This document shows positions 40,898 through 49,509 of a stretch of 56,330 nt of DNA, piece by piece. Location: positions 1 to 56,330 of the forward strand of contig JAFZCU010000065.1 in NCBI GenBank assembly GCA_017556145.1, read 5' to 3'. Under the pieces are notes generated by a model. It was given only the letters and a program-made list of their open reading frames with translations, had not been told where the DNA came from and made no database searches. The first letter of the stretch is position 1; each line of letters begins with the position of its first letter. Both the position numbers and the translations under genes were made by a program. Origin of the DNA: Prevotella sp. (lineage in GTDB: Bacteria; Bacteroidota; Bacteroidia; Bacteroidales; Bacteroidaceae).

Positions 40898-42207
40898 AAG
40901 GCAGCTATCTTTACAAAGTTATCAATCTCCTCCTTGGCACGTTTCTCGGTAACGGCAAAGAGGAAGCCGTCATCAACAAGGACGCCCCCCAGGAAGCCTG
41001 CTTCGATGAAACGCTGGTAAAGCGTCTGGGCATCACCGTCATACTTCACATAAAACTCATTGAAGAAGGGTTTGTCGTATGCTAATGTGAAACGGCCCGT
41101 CTTCAGCAGTTCATCGCAGAGATAGTGAGCTCCTGCATAGGAGAGTTGGGATGCCTCCTTCATGCCCTGCTTGCCCATCAACGAGAGATAGATGGTGACA
41201 AAGAGTGCCATCAACGATTGGTTCGAACAGATATTCGACGTAGCCTTTTGGCGACGGATATGCTGCTCGCGCGCCTGAAGGGTAAGAACAAAGGCACGCT
41301 GGTCGCGATTGTCGCGAGTCATACCCACGATACGACCAGGCATTTTGCGAATGAGTTTCTCCGTGCAGCACATATAGCCCACGTATGGCCCGCCAAACTG
41401 CATGGGGATACCCAAGCTCTGGCCATCGCCCGTAGCGATATCAGCCCCCCACTCACCTGGTGTCTTCAGCACGGCAAGGTCGGCGGCCACACTATCCATC
41501 ACGAAGAGAGCCTTCTGTTCATGGCAGGCATCAGCGAATCCCGTGAAGTCCTCAACGATGCCATATAAATTGGGTTGCTGGACAATCACACCCGCAAAAC
41601 CGCCTTCTGCCAACTTTGCCTTAACATCATCGAGACTGGTAGTGCCGTCACGAATTGGCAACACCTCGAGTCCGATGCCCTGATGCAGAGCATAGGTCTT
41701 CAGCACCTCAAAGGTATTGGGATTCAGACAACCCGAAACCAGCACCTTATTGACTTTCTTGCCAGCAGTCACCGCCATCATCATCGCCTCTGCACAGGCC
41801 GTCGTACCATCATACATCGAAGCATTGGAAATGTCCATGCCCGTGAGTTCGGCCATCATGCTCTGATACTCAAAGATGTAGTGCAGCGTTCCTTGCGAGA
41901 TTTCTGCCTGATAAGGCGTATAGGATGTCAGGAACTCAGAGCGCTGCAGCAGACTAGGAATCACGGAAGGGGTATAATGGTCGTAGACACCCATGCCAGC
42001 GAAACAGGTCAGCTGTTTGTTCTCAGAACCAAGTTTCTCGAAGACCTGTCGCACCTCCATTTCACTGGCGCTTCGAGGGATTTCGTAGTCACCTTTGAAG
42101 CGGATGTCCTCTGGAATCTGGGCATAAAGCTCATCAAGGCTCTTCACCCCGACCTTCGCCAGCATCGCCTGCAAGTCCTCCTGAGTATGTGGAAAATACT
42201 TATACAT
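40894..42207 (-). CDS. gcvPA: Glycine dehydrogenase (decarboxylating) subunit 1
   Basis: 437 residues from ATG 42207 (MYKYFPHTQEDLQAML). The family blocks FAGMGVYDHYTPSVI, PYQAEISQGTLHYIFEYQ, DGTTACAEA and GPYVGYMC are intact. It forms the heterotetrameric P protein with GcvPB. A heptamer island fills the spacer to gcvH. Confidence 0.96.
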   Translation of the reverse strand: MYKYFPHTQEDLQAMLAKVGVKSLDELYAQIPEDIRFKGDYEIPRSASEMEVRQVFEKLGSENKQLTCFAGMGVYDHYTPSVIPSLLQRSEFLTSYTPYQAEISQGTLHYIFEYQSMMAELTGMDISNASMYDGTTACAEAMMMAVTAGKKVNKVLVSGCLNPNTFEVLKTYALHQGIGLEVLPIRDGTTSLDDVKAKLAEGGFAGVIVQQPNLYGIVEDFTGFADACHEQKALFVMDSVAADLAVLKTPGEWGADIATGDGQSLGIPMQFGGPYVGYMCCTEKLIRKMPGRIVGMTRDNRDQRAFVLTLQAREQHIRRQKATSNICSNQSLMALFVTIYLSLMGKQGMKEASQLSYAGAHYLCDELLKTGRFTLAYDKPFFNEFYVKYDGDAQTLYQRFIEAGFLGGVLVDDGFLFAVTEKRAKEEIDNFVKIAAL

Positions 42208-42241
42208 CAATTGATAATTGAAAATTTATAATTGATAATTA
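42207..42241 (+). repeat. Heptamer island between gcvPA and gcvH
   Basis: TCAATTG, ATAATTG, AAAATTT, ATAATTG, ATAATTA: five 7-bp units covering the whole 31-bp spacer plus the two adjoining codons. Confidence 0.8.
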
Positions 42242-42619
42242 TTTCTCACAGAAGGCAGCATAGGCCTCTGCATCCATCAGGTTGTCGAGATCCGACTTGT
42301 CTGAGAGTTCCACCTTGATAATCCAGTTCTCGAAAGCATCCTGGTTGATAAGTTCTGGAGTATCCTCGAGGGCTTCGTTGATCTCAACGACTGTGCCACT
42401 GACAGGAGAAATCAGGTCGGAAGCAGCCTTCACACTCTCCACAGCCCCGAACTCCTCGCCTGCCGTTACCTCGTCATCCACTTCCGGCATATCAACATAT
42501 ACCACATTGCCCAACGCATTCTGGGCATAGTCTGTAATACCTACAAAACCATAGTCACCTTCTACTCTTACAAATTCATGCGACTCTGAGTAGTAGAGTC
42601 CTTCAATTACCTTTGCCAT
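42239..42619 (-). CDS. gcvH: Glycine cleavage system H protein
   Basis: 126 residues. Lys64 in AVESVKAASD is the lipoylation site; WIIKVELSD and TPELINQDAFENW are conserved. It shuttles the aminomethyl intermediate between P, T and L proteins. The lipoate ligase gene two steps upstream in the operon would modify it. Confidence 0.97.
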   Translation of the reverse strand: MAKVIEGLYYSESHEFVRVEGDYGFVGITDYAQNALGNVVYVDMPEVDDEVTAGEEFGAVESVKAASDLISPVSGTVVEINEALEDTPELINQDAFENWIIKVELSDKSDLDNLMDAEAYAAFCEK

Positions 42620-42649
42620 AAAACATTAATATTTAAATATCCTTTTCAA

Positions 42650-43759
42650 TTATTTCTTATAACTCTTGTTGTAGAACTGCTTTTTGACGACTTTGCCTGG
42701 AAAGACTTTTTTGCGGATCTGAATCTGTAGTTCAGTATCAAGTTTCGCATACTGGGCATCAACCAACGCCATGCACACGCTCTTGTTAGTAGACAAGGTG
42801 TGATAGCCGGTTGTCACCTCGCCGATGGGCTCGCCATCCATATTCAGTACGATATATCCATGACGGGGGATGGCCTTGTCAAAAAGCTCGATACCCACGA
42901 GTTTTCTGGCAGGACCCTCTGCCTTCTGTTTCGCAAGGGCATCCTTACCGATAAATTCCGCCTTATCCAGTTTTACGAACATACCCAGACCAGCCATAAT
43001 AGGTGTGATGTCTTCAGAGAGCTCGTCACCATACAGGGGGAGTCCCACCTCAAAGCGCAAGGTGTCACGACATCCTAAGCCACAGGCTTGTACACCAGCA
43101 GCAATCAGTTTATCCCAGCAGTCGCGGATGAAGTCATGGGAGCCATAAATCTCGAAGCCATCCTCACCTGTATAACCCGTTCGGGAGATGATTATTTCAT
43201 TCATTACCTTGCAAGTGTAGAAGACCAGTTCCTTACACTCCAAGCCCAGCACGCGTTCTATCACATCCTCTGACTCAGGCCCCTGTATTGCAATCTGGCC
43301 GTAAAAGTCGGAGCGGTTCTGCAGGTCGATGTCAAAACCCTGCGCATGTTCTTGCATCCAGGCCCAATCCTTATCGATGTTGGCTGCGTTGATGACGAGG
43401 AAGAAGTCGTTTTCGCCCAATTTATAAACCAAGAGGTCGTCGACCGTACCGCCATTCTCATAACACATCATGCCATAATAGATTTTCCCCACAGGAGCGT
43501 CTGCTATATCGTTGGTGAAGATATGCTGCACATAGCGCTCAGCATCCTTACCCCGCACCGTCACTTCACCCATGTGAGAAACATCGAAGAGTCCCACCTT
43601 CTCACGCACCGCATAATGCTCAGGAGCAATACCGGCACTCTGGTAGAGCAACGGCATATCAAAACCGCCAAAGGCTACCATCGTTGCACCCAATGAAAGA
43701 TGCTTGTCATGCAGACAGGTCCATTTCTCTTTTTTTTCCAATTCCTGTTTAATTGCCAT
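42650..43759 (-). CDS. gcvT: Glycine cleavage system T protein (aminomethyltransferase)
   Basis: 369 residues. VGLFDVSHMGEV, the folate-contacting Asp in NDIADAPVGK, RTGYTGEDGFEI and CGLGCRDTLRFEVGLPLYG are all diagnostic. It releases ammonia and loads the one-carbon unit on tetrahydrofolate. It starts two bases after the lplA stop. Confidence 0.97.
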   Translation of the reverse strand: MAIKQELEKKEKWTCLHDKHLSLGATMVAFGGFDMPLLYQSAGIAPEHYAVREKVGLFDVSHMGEVTVRGKDAERYVQHIFTNDIADAPVGKIYYGMMCYENGGTVDDLLVYKLGENDFFLVINAANIDKDWAWMQEHAQGFDIDLQNRSDFYGQIAIQGPESEDVIERVLGLECKELVFYTCKVMNEIIISRTGYTGEDGFEIYGSHDFIRDCWDKLIAAGVQACGLGCRDTLRFEVGLPLYGDELSEDITPIMAGLGMFVKLDKAEFIGKDALAKQKAEGPARKLVGIELFDKAIPRHGYIVLNMDGEPIGEVTTGYHTLSTNKSVCMALVDAQYAKLDTELQIQIRKKVFPGKVVKKQFYNKSYKK

Positions 43760-43761
43760 AA

Positions 43762-44520
43762 TTATTGTTGTATTAAGTTTATGAATTCTTCTTTCAAGTA
43801 AGTCTGCTCTATCTGTTCCACTTCTGCCACCTGTGTTGCAGAAAGGACATATTCACCCTCGCAGAGCGTCTCGCGAATAAATGCCTTCAGTTCTCCTACA
43901 GACTTCGGATGATGGGCCTCCTTCAGATAATCCTTCAGCAAGGTGATTCGCTGACGGACACTCCCAATACCTTTCTTCTCAAGCTTCTCAGGCCCTGGTG
44001 TAATGGCGTTGAGCATGTGGTCCATATTGGTATCGAAGAGCATCGTACTATGGACAATGCTTCTGCCAGCGACATGATAACAAGCAGTACCACAAACCTT
44101 CCTGTCGCTTATCATAATGTCGTTATGGCTCGAACCCGTGGCAGCGATACCCAATTTACGAAGCACCAGCAATACCATATTCACGAAGCGATTGAAGGCA
44201 AAACCCACGTTTTCCTCCGAGGTGATAAACGACCACATCAGGTTATCCATATCCGCATAGACACAGCCTCCCCCACTCTTTCTGCGATATACCTTGATGC
44301 CATGGGCTTTGCAATAGTCGAGATTGACCTCATTCTCAACCACCTGGTTTCGTCCGAAGATAACACTGGGCTCCACCTGCCACATGAAGAAGCAATCGGG
44401 TTCGTTGAGCCTGCGGGCCACGAACTCCTCCATCGCCAAGTAAAAGGAAAGGCAACGGGTAGGCGCGCCTGCGGGAATAAGGCGACCCACACTTTCATCC
44501 GGTAATGAGATGTACTTCAT
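43762..44520 (-). CDS. lplA: Lipoate-protein ligase A-like protein
   Basis: 252 residues. RRKSGGGCVYADMDNLMWSF is the lipoate/ATP-binding block, with FGRNQVVENEVN before and GTACYHVAGRSIVHSTMLF after it. It attaches lipoate or octanoate to GcvH and perhaps other acceptors. It opens the gcv operon. Near the N-terminus, residues about 12-24 (VGRLIPAGAPTRC) look inserted between KYISLPD and LSFYLAMEEF; they correspond to copy 2 of the palindromic element (44453-44478). It is shorter than E. coli LplA and lacks its C-terminal domain, as is common in this group. Confidence 0.92.
   Translation of the reverse strand: MKYISLPDESVGRLIPAGAPTRCLSFYLAMEEFVARRLNEPDCFFMWQVEPSVIFGRNQVVENEVNLDYCKAHGIKVYRRKSGGGCVYADMDNLMWSFITSEENVGFAFNRFVNMVLLVLRKLGIAATGSSHNDIMISDRKVCGTACYHVAGRSIVHSTMLFDTNMDHMLNAITPGPEKLEKKGIGSVRQRITLLKDYLKEAHHPKSVGELKAFIRETLCEGEYVLSATQVAEVEQIEQTYLKEEFINLIQQ
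44453..44478 (+). repeat. Palindrome-centred repeat element, copy 2
   Basis: ACGGGTAGGCG then CGCCTGC then GGGAAT, with centre GGCGCGCC. Its flanks equal those of copy 1 at 30775-30803 and its reading frame is the same (IPAGAPTRC against IPEQSSPTRS). Confidence 0.75.
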
Positions 44521-44561
44521 GATTTAGGTTGCAGTGGTGCGATAATAATTGATTCTGACTG

Positions 44562-44592
44562 CAAAAATATGAAGTTTTTATGTAATAGCCAA
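44562..44592 (-). promoter_or_regulatory. Promoter of the glycine-cleavage operon
   Basis: TATTTTTG (minus strand, 44562-44569) with TTG at 44590-44592, spacer 20 bases. The 41-base leader is too short for a glycine riboswitch. Confidence 0.6.
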
Positions 44593-44632
44593 ATGATTTG
44601 CCTAATATTTTTGCGATTTCCATTTTTTTATG

Positions 44633-44640
44633 TAAATTTG
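44633..44640 (+). promoter_or_regulatory. -7 box of the AsmA-like gene
   Basis: TAAATTTG, 21 bases before GTG 44662; divergent from the gcv promoter. Confidence 0.55.
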
Positions 44641-44661
44641 CCCACAAATATCAGATGACTC

Positions 44662-46563
44662 GTGGTTAAGCTCGCAAAAGGCATACGCATCGCACTCAAA
44701 ATCATGGCTGTCATTATAGCCATTTTGGTCTTGACAACACTTATCGTTGCCAACAGCAGTTCTTTGCAGCAGAAACTCGTCAGCATGGCTACAGACGCAC
44801 TCTCAAAAGAGTTGAATACGGAAGTAAAGATAGACCGTATCAAGCTGAACTTCCTTAACATGAGTGCCAATATTGAAGGTATCAGACTCAAGGATCAGCA
44901 GCAACGCGACATGCTGAAGGTAAAGAAAATCTGGGGACGCATACGGGTGTTAGCCCTTTTGAAGGGTAAGATCCTCCTAAGGAGATGTCAGGTGGATAGC
45001 ATTGACGCACTTCTTGTCAAGCCCAAAGACGAACCAGCCAACTACCAATTTCTCTTGGACGCCACCAAGAAAGACAAGAAAAGTAAACAGCAAAAGGACA
45101 GTACCAAGCACAGTGCCTTCAAACTCGAACTGAAAGACGCTATCGTGAATGGTATTCACATCAAATACAACGATGATGAATATGAGTTAGCTCAGGCCTT
45201 ATACAACCATTGGCGAGGCAAGCACACCATCACTGTTCATCACCTCAAAACCAACTGGCAGAAGCAAACGAAGAAAGCGCTTGTCGGATGGCATCTCAAT
45301 TCTGGCACCCTGACAGCAACCATTTCTGACAAAGAAAAAGGGAAAGCGCGTGTAGACATCAAGGGACTGGAACTCAAGAGCAGCTGTGATCTTCCCAGGC
45401 GCAATTTCGGAAAACCACATCATGGTGCCTTTGATGACAGGCACTTCAACCTGCAGGCAGACTTGGGAATCGACATCCTTCACATTGGTAAGGATTCGAT
45501 ACGGCTGAACCTTACCAACGGATGTGTGAAAGATACGATAGCCGGTATCGACCTGACAGAACTGAAGTCTGAGATTGCTATCAGCGGCAAGCATATGACA
45601 CTTTCAAATGCTGTCGTCCAACAGGTCACCACCCGTCTAGACATTCCCAAGGCAGACTTTCTTTTGCCTGACAAAGAGAAAGGCACCTCACTGAGCTATC
45701 ATGCTGACACCATCAAGGGGCACGTCATGCTGAAAGACATCTCACAACCTTTTGCGCCTGCGCTTCACAAATTCTCAATACCCTTGAACCTCAGCGTTAA
45801 TCTGAGCGGGACCAACGATGGCATGCTCTTTAAGGACATTCATGTGAATACCGCCGACAACAAACTGACCATCAATGCAATGGGCTTGCTTCGTAATCTG
45901 AGAGATGCCCATAAGCTGGCACTCCATTTCGAGGTCTATGAGATGGTAGCCAGACCAGGTATTAAAGACAAGATCATCAACCAGTTCACAGTGAAGAAAT
46001 ACATGATGAACCAGATCTACGCCATGGGCGTCATCAGGTATGCTGGTAGTTTCGACATTCTCTGGAAAAAAGAGCAGTTCAGAGGGCTGATGAAAACGGA
46101 AAAAGGAAATGTCAACTTTAATTTCCAACTTGACGGGAGCACCAAATATCTTACAGGCAAAGCCAGTACAGACTCTCTGAAACTTGGTGAACTCTTCCAA
46201 GTCAAGAATTTGGGCGATATCGCTTGTACGGCAGGCTTTAAGATCGACTACTCCAAGAGCCGTACGGCCCTCATGCGCAGAGAGAAAGGTGGCAAACTGC
46301 CCATCGGCAACGTAAATGCAGACATCAAGAAAGTAGGCTATCGCAAGATCTTCATGAAGAACATCCTTGCCAATATCGAGAGTGATGGTGCCATAGCCAA
46401 TGGCGATGTGACGCTAAAAGGCAGTCTGACAGACTTAGTGCTACAGTTCTCGTTTACCAATACAGATGAGATGCACAAAATGAAAATAAAGCCCAAACTC
46501 AGTTTCGGACGCAATAAGGACAAGAAAGACAAGAACAAAAAGGACAAGGACCAAAAGAAATAA
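44662..46563 (+). CDS. AsmA-like inner-membrane-anchored protein
   Basis: 633 residues, GTG start. One N-terminal helix (about 10-32, IALKIMAVIIAILVLTTLIV) is followed by SLQQKLVSMATDALSKELNTEVKI-like text (start SLQQKLV), typical of AsmA/TamB proteins, and a long beta-rich periplasmic part. The C-terminus is a Lys/Asp-rich tail (DKKDKNKKDKDQKK), unusual for the family. These proteins form hydrophobic channels that carry phospholipids between membranes; this one lacks the barrel-interacting DUF490 end of TamB. Confidence 0.8.
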   Translation: MVKLAKGIRIALKIMAVIIAILVLTTLIVANSSSLQQKLVSMATDALSKELNTEVKIDRIKLNFLNMSANIEGIRLKDQQQRDMLKVKKIWGRIRVLALLKGKILLRRCQVDSIDALLVKPKDEPANYQFLLDATKKDKKSKQQKDSTKHSAFKLELKDAIVNGIHIKYNDDEYELAQALYNHWRGKHTITVHHLKTNWQKQTKKALVGWHLNSGTLTATISDKEKGKARVDIKGLELKSSCDLPRRNFGKPHHGAFDDRHFNLQADLGIDILHIGKDSIRLNLTNGCVKDTIAGIDLTELKSEIAISGKHMTLSNAVVQQVTTRLDIPKADFLLPDKEKGTSLSYHADTIKGHVMLKDISQPFAPALHKFSIPLNLSVNLSGTNDGMLFKDIHVNTADNKLTINAMGLLRNLRDAHKLALHFEVYEMVARPGIKDKIINQFTVKKYMMNQIYAMGVIRYAGSFDILWKKEQFRGLMKTEKGNVNFNFQLDGSTKYLTGKASTDSLKLGELFQVKNLGDIACTAGFKIDYSKSRTALMRREKGGKLPIGNVNADIKKVGYRKIFMKNILANIESDGAIANGDVTLKGSLTDLVLQFSFTNTDEMHKMKIKPKLSFGRNKDKKDKNKKDKDQKK

Positions 46564-46568
46564 GATTC

Positions 46569-47471
46569 CTATCCCTGCAAGAAACGGAGTTCTGCTTCAA
46601 GCATTTCAAGTTTTGCCATACGGAAACCCGCTGCCCGCGCTATTTCTATAGGACGGGTATAGATGTAATGAATCTCCATCGGCCGATGGAAATCAAAGTC
46701 CAGTTTCATAGACGGAGAATATGGCGTCATGGCATCAGTGGTCTCTATCATCTTATCCGCAAAGCTCTCGTCAATACCCGTTACCCCTAAATGACGGGCG
46801 GCATCAATCACCTCCATCATCAGGTCGCGAATCAACTGACGGGTGTCAGGATGCTGCAGCAGAAGATCAGTCTGAGTATTGAGGGCAACAGTCATGCCAT
46901 TGAAAGGCATGTTCCACACAGCCTTCTTCCAACGCGCCTCCTCATAAGGAGCGGAGCCTGCCCGAATGCCTGCATTTGTAAAATCGTTTAGTATGGTATT
47001 AAAAAGTCGTTCGTCCTTACAGGAATAGTTGCCGAGATTGATACTGCCATAGCACTGATGGTTCACACGTCCAGGCTCTGTCTTGGCAGAGCAGATAAAG
47101 GCAAGACCGGCTATCAACGCTGTATTCGGAAACATTTGCTGCACATCAGCCTCAACACCAATACCATTCTGAATCAGCACGACCACTGAGTTCTCATGCA
47201 ATAAAGGAGAAAGGAGTTTCGGAAGCAGGTGATTGTTGATTGTTTTCAAACCAACCAAGACCACGTCACACTTGGGCATATCAGCCGTCGACGCATAAGC
47301 ATTCACATGATCCAGATGGAAGGAACCGTCACAGGAATCCACCTGCAAACCGTTTTCACGAACAAAATCATAGTCTTTGTGGAACAGAAAATGCACCTCC
47401 TGACCACTATGAGCCAACTTACCGCCATAATAGCCGCCAATAGCACCTGTACCGATAATTCCGTACCTCAT
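46569..47471 (-). CDS. panE: 2-dehydropantoate 2-reductase (ketopantoate reductase)
   Basis: 300 residues. NADPH-binding GTGAIGGYYGGKLA at the start, LVGLKTINN, QNGIGVEA, and the catalytic Lys in EARWKKAVWNMPFNG. It makes pantoate for coenzyme A. It is convergent with the AsmA-like gene with only five bases between them. A -7 box is at 47510-47517 on this strand. Confidence 0.93.
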   Translation of the reverse strand: MRYGIIGTGAIGGYYGGKLAHSGQEVHFLFHKDYDFVRENGLQVDSCDGSFHLDHVNAYASTADMPKCDVVLVGLKTINNHLLPKLLSPLLHENSVVVLIQNGIGVEADVQQMFPNTALIAGLAFICSAKTEPGRVNHQCYGSINLGNYSCKDERLFNTILNDFTNAGIRAGSAPYEEARWKKAVWNMPFNGMTVALNTQTDLLLQHPDTRQLIRDLMMEVIDAARHLGVTGIDESFADKMIETTDAMTPYSPSMKLDFDFHRPMEIHYIYTRPIEIARAAGFRMAKLEMLEAELRFLQG

Positions 47472-47509
47472 TATTTGTCTTTTATTTGCCTTTTCTTGAT
47501 TTTTGCGTG

Positions 47510-47517
47510 CAAAATTA
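47510..47517 (-). promoter_or_regulatory. -7 box of panE
   Basis: TAATTTTG on the minus strand, 38 bases before the ATG. Confidence 0.5.
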
Positions 47518-47560
47518 CAAAAATTTTTTAATTTTTACTTCGTAATTCTCATTTTATTTG

Positions 47561-47568
47561 TATCTTTG
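47561..47568 (+). promoter_or_regulatory. -7 box of the dxs-trkA-trkH-manA operon
   Basis: TATCTTTG; the transcript would start near 47575, after the distal in-frame start at 47503, which is therefore not used. Confidence 0.65.
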
Positions 47569-47592
47569 CAAAGTTTATACAACATTTATGCT

Positions 47593-49509
47593 GTGGGACA
47601 AGAAGAATTAAGACTTTTAAGCAAAATACAATATCCGAAAGACTTGCGCGAACTGAAGGTGGATGAACTGCCTCAGGTATGCGACGAATTACGACAAGAC
47701 ATCGTACAAGAACTCTCCGTCAATCCCGGACATTTGGCTTCGAGTCTTGGCGTGGCAGAAATTACGGTAGCCCTGCATTATGTCTTCAACACCCCAGAAG
47801 ACCGCATCGTATGGGACGTGGGCCATCAGGCATACGGCCACAAAATCCTCACAGGACGTCGCGAACAGTTCTGCACCAATCGTAAGTTAGACGGAATCAG
47901 GCCCTTCCCATCCCCAACAGAGAGTGAATACGACACCTTTGCCTGCGGACATGCCTCCAACTCCATCTCAGCAGCGCTGGGTATGGCTATCGCTGCCAAG
48001 CTGGAAGGCAAGAAGCGTCATGTAGTGGCTGTTATAGGCGATGGTGCAATGAGTGGAGGCTTGGCATTCGAAGGTTTGAACAATGTATCATCCTCACCCA
48101 ACGACTTGCTCATCATCCTCAACGACAATAATATGTCGATTGACCGCAGTGTAGGGGGCATGAAGCAGTATCTGCTGAATCTCAGCACCAACGAGACCTA
48201 CAACGCCATCAAGTTCAAGACCAACAATTGGTTGTACAGGAAAGGACTGATGAACGATGCCAGGAAAAACGGTCTGCAGCGCCTTGCCAATGCCTTCAAG
48301 AGTGCCATTGCCCATCAGCAGAATGTCTTCGAAGGCATGAACATACGATACTTCGGTCCCTATGACGGTCATGATGTCAAGGAACTCGTACGCATACTCA
48401 GACAGATCAAAGATATGAAAGGTCCAAAGCTGTTGCACCTGCACACCCAGAAAGGTCACGGCTATGCCCCTGCTGAGAAGGATGTTACCATCTGGCATGC
48501 GCCAGGTAAGTTTGACCCTGAGACAGGCGAGCGTATTGTAGACAAGGATCCGTCGAAACCCCAGAAATATCAGGATGTATTTGGCCACACTCTTTTGGAA
48601 CTGGCCCAGCAGAATCCCAGAATCGTTGGCGTCACGCCGGCCATGCCCAGCGGCTGTTCGATGAACATCATGATGAAGGAGATGCCAGAACGCACCTTCG
48701 ACGTCGGCATTGCCGAAGGTCATGCGGTGACCTTCTCTGGCGGTATGGCCAAAGACGGACTGCTGCCGTTCTGTAATATCTACAGCGCCTTTGCCCAGCG
48801 TGCCTTCGACAATATCATCCACGATGTAGCACTTCTGAACCTTCATGTGGTCTTCTGTTTCGACCGTGCAGGACTGGTGGGCGAAGACGGTCCCACCCAT
48901 CATGGTGCCTTCGACCTCGCAGCCTTACGCCCCATTCCGAATCTGACCATCTCATCGCCTATGGACGAGCACGAGCTGCGCAGACTGATGTACACCGCCC
49001 AGTTACCTGACAAGGGGCCGTTTGTAATCCGCTATCCGCGAGGCGGCGGTGTTCTCGTAGACTGGCGCTGTCCGCTTGAAGAGATCAAGGTTGGTACTGG
49101 CCGCAAGCTGCGTGACGGCAGTGATGTGGCTGTGCTGAGCATCGGGCCTATTGGTAACGATGTGGCAGAAGCTATCGCCAGTTTATCTAGCCAATCTAGC
49201 CAGGCTAGTGAGGCTAGTATTCCTAGTGCCGCTCATTACGACATGCGTTTCCTCAAGCCCATCGACGAGACCATCTTGCAGGAAGTGGCAGAGAAATTCA
49301 ACCGCATCGTCACCGTCGAGAACGGCGTTAAGACAGGCGGTCTTGGCTCTGCTATCATAGAATGGATGAACGATCACGGCTACCATCCGGAGATTATCCG
49401 TCTCGGATTGCCAGATACCCAGTTCGTGGAGCATGGCACCGTGAAAGAACTCCAGCATATTGTAGGCCTTGACAAGGAAGCCATCATCAAAGCAATAAAA
49501 GGGATATGA
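47593..49509 (+). CDS. dxs: 1-deoxy-D-xylulose-5-phosphate synthase
   Basis: 638 residues if started at GTG 47593, a normal length. [37 protein letters not shown], thiamine-diphosphate site GDGAMSGG with NDNNMSI, catalytic EGHAVTF, and PFVIRYPRG are intact. It makes DXP from pyruvate and glyceraldehyde 3-phosphate for isoprenoids. An ATG five bases before the GTG opens a seven-codon frame in another phase. Residues 532-546 ([15 protein letters not shown]) are encoded by 9-bp repeats at 49186-49230, inside the C-terminal domain. Confidence 0.94.
   Translation: MGQEELRLLSKIQYPKDLRELKVDELPQVCDELRQDIVQELSVNPGHLASSLGVAEITVALHYVFNTPEDRIVWDVGHQAYGHKILTGRREQFCTNRKLDGIRPFPSPTESEYDTFACGHASNSISAALGMAIAAKLEGKKRHVVAVIGDGAMSGGLAFEGLNNVSSSPNDLLIILNDNNMSIDRSVGGMKQYLLNLSTNETYNAIKFKTNNWLYRKGLMNDARKNGLQRLANAFKSAIAHQQNVFEGMNIRYFGPYDGHDVKELVRILRQIKDMKGPKLLHLHTQKGHGYAPAEKDVTIWHAPGKFDPETGERIVDKDPSKPQKYQDVFGHTLLELAQQNPRIVGVTPAMPSGCSMNIMMKEMPERTFDVGIAEGHAVTFSGGMAKDGLLPFCNIYSAFAQRAFDNIIHDVALLNLHVVFCFDRAGLVGEDGPTHHGAFDLAALRPIPNLTISSPMDEHELRRLMYTAQLPDKGPFVIRYPRGGGVLVDWRCPLEEIKVGTGRKLRDGSDVAVLSIGPIGNDVAEAIASLSSQSSQASEASIPSAAHYDMRFLKPIDETILQEVAEKFNRIVTVENGVKTGGLGSAIIEWMNDHGYHPEIIRLGLPDTQFVEHGTVKELQHIVGLDKEAIIKAIKGI
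49186..49230 (+). repeat. In-frame 9-bp repeats NCTAGYNNN in dxs
   Basis: Five nonamers with TCTAG, TCTAG, GCTAG, GCTAG and CCTAG every 9 bases, in codon phase NCT-AGY-NNN. Same unit and same phase as in mfd. Confidence 0.92.

Noticed and set aside
44521-44661. Possible glycine riboswitch before the gcv operon
   Set aside because: The leader between the promoter and lplA is about 40 bases, and no aptamer-like conserved pairing is seen.
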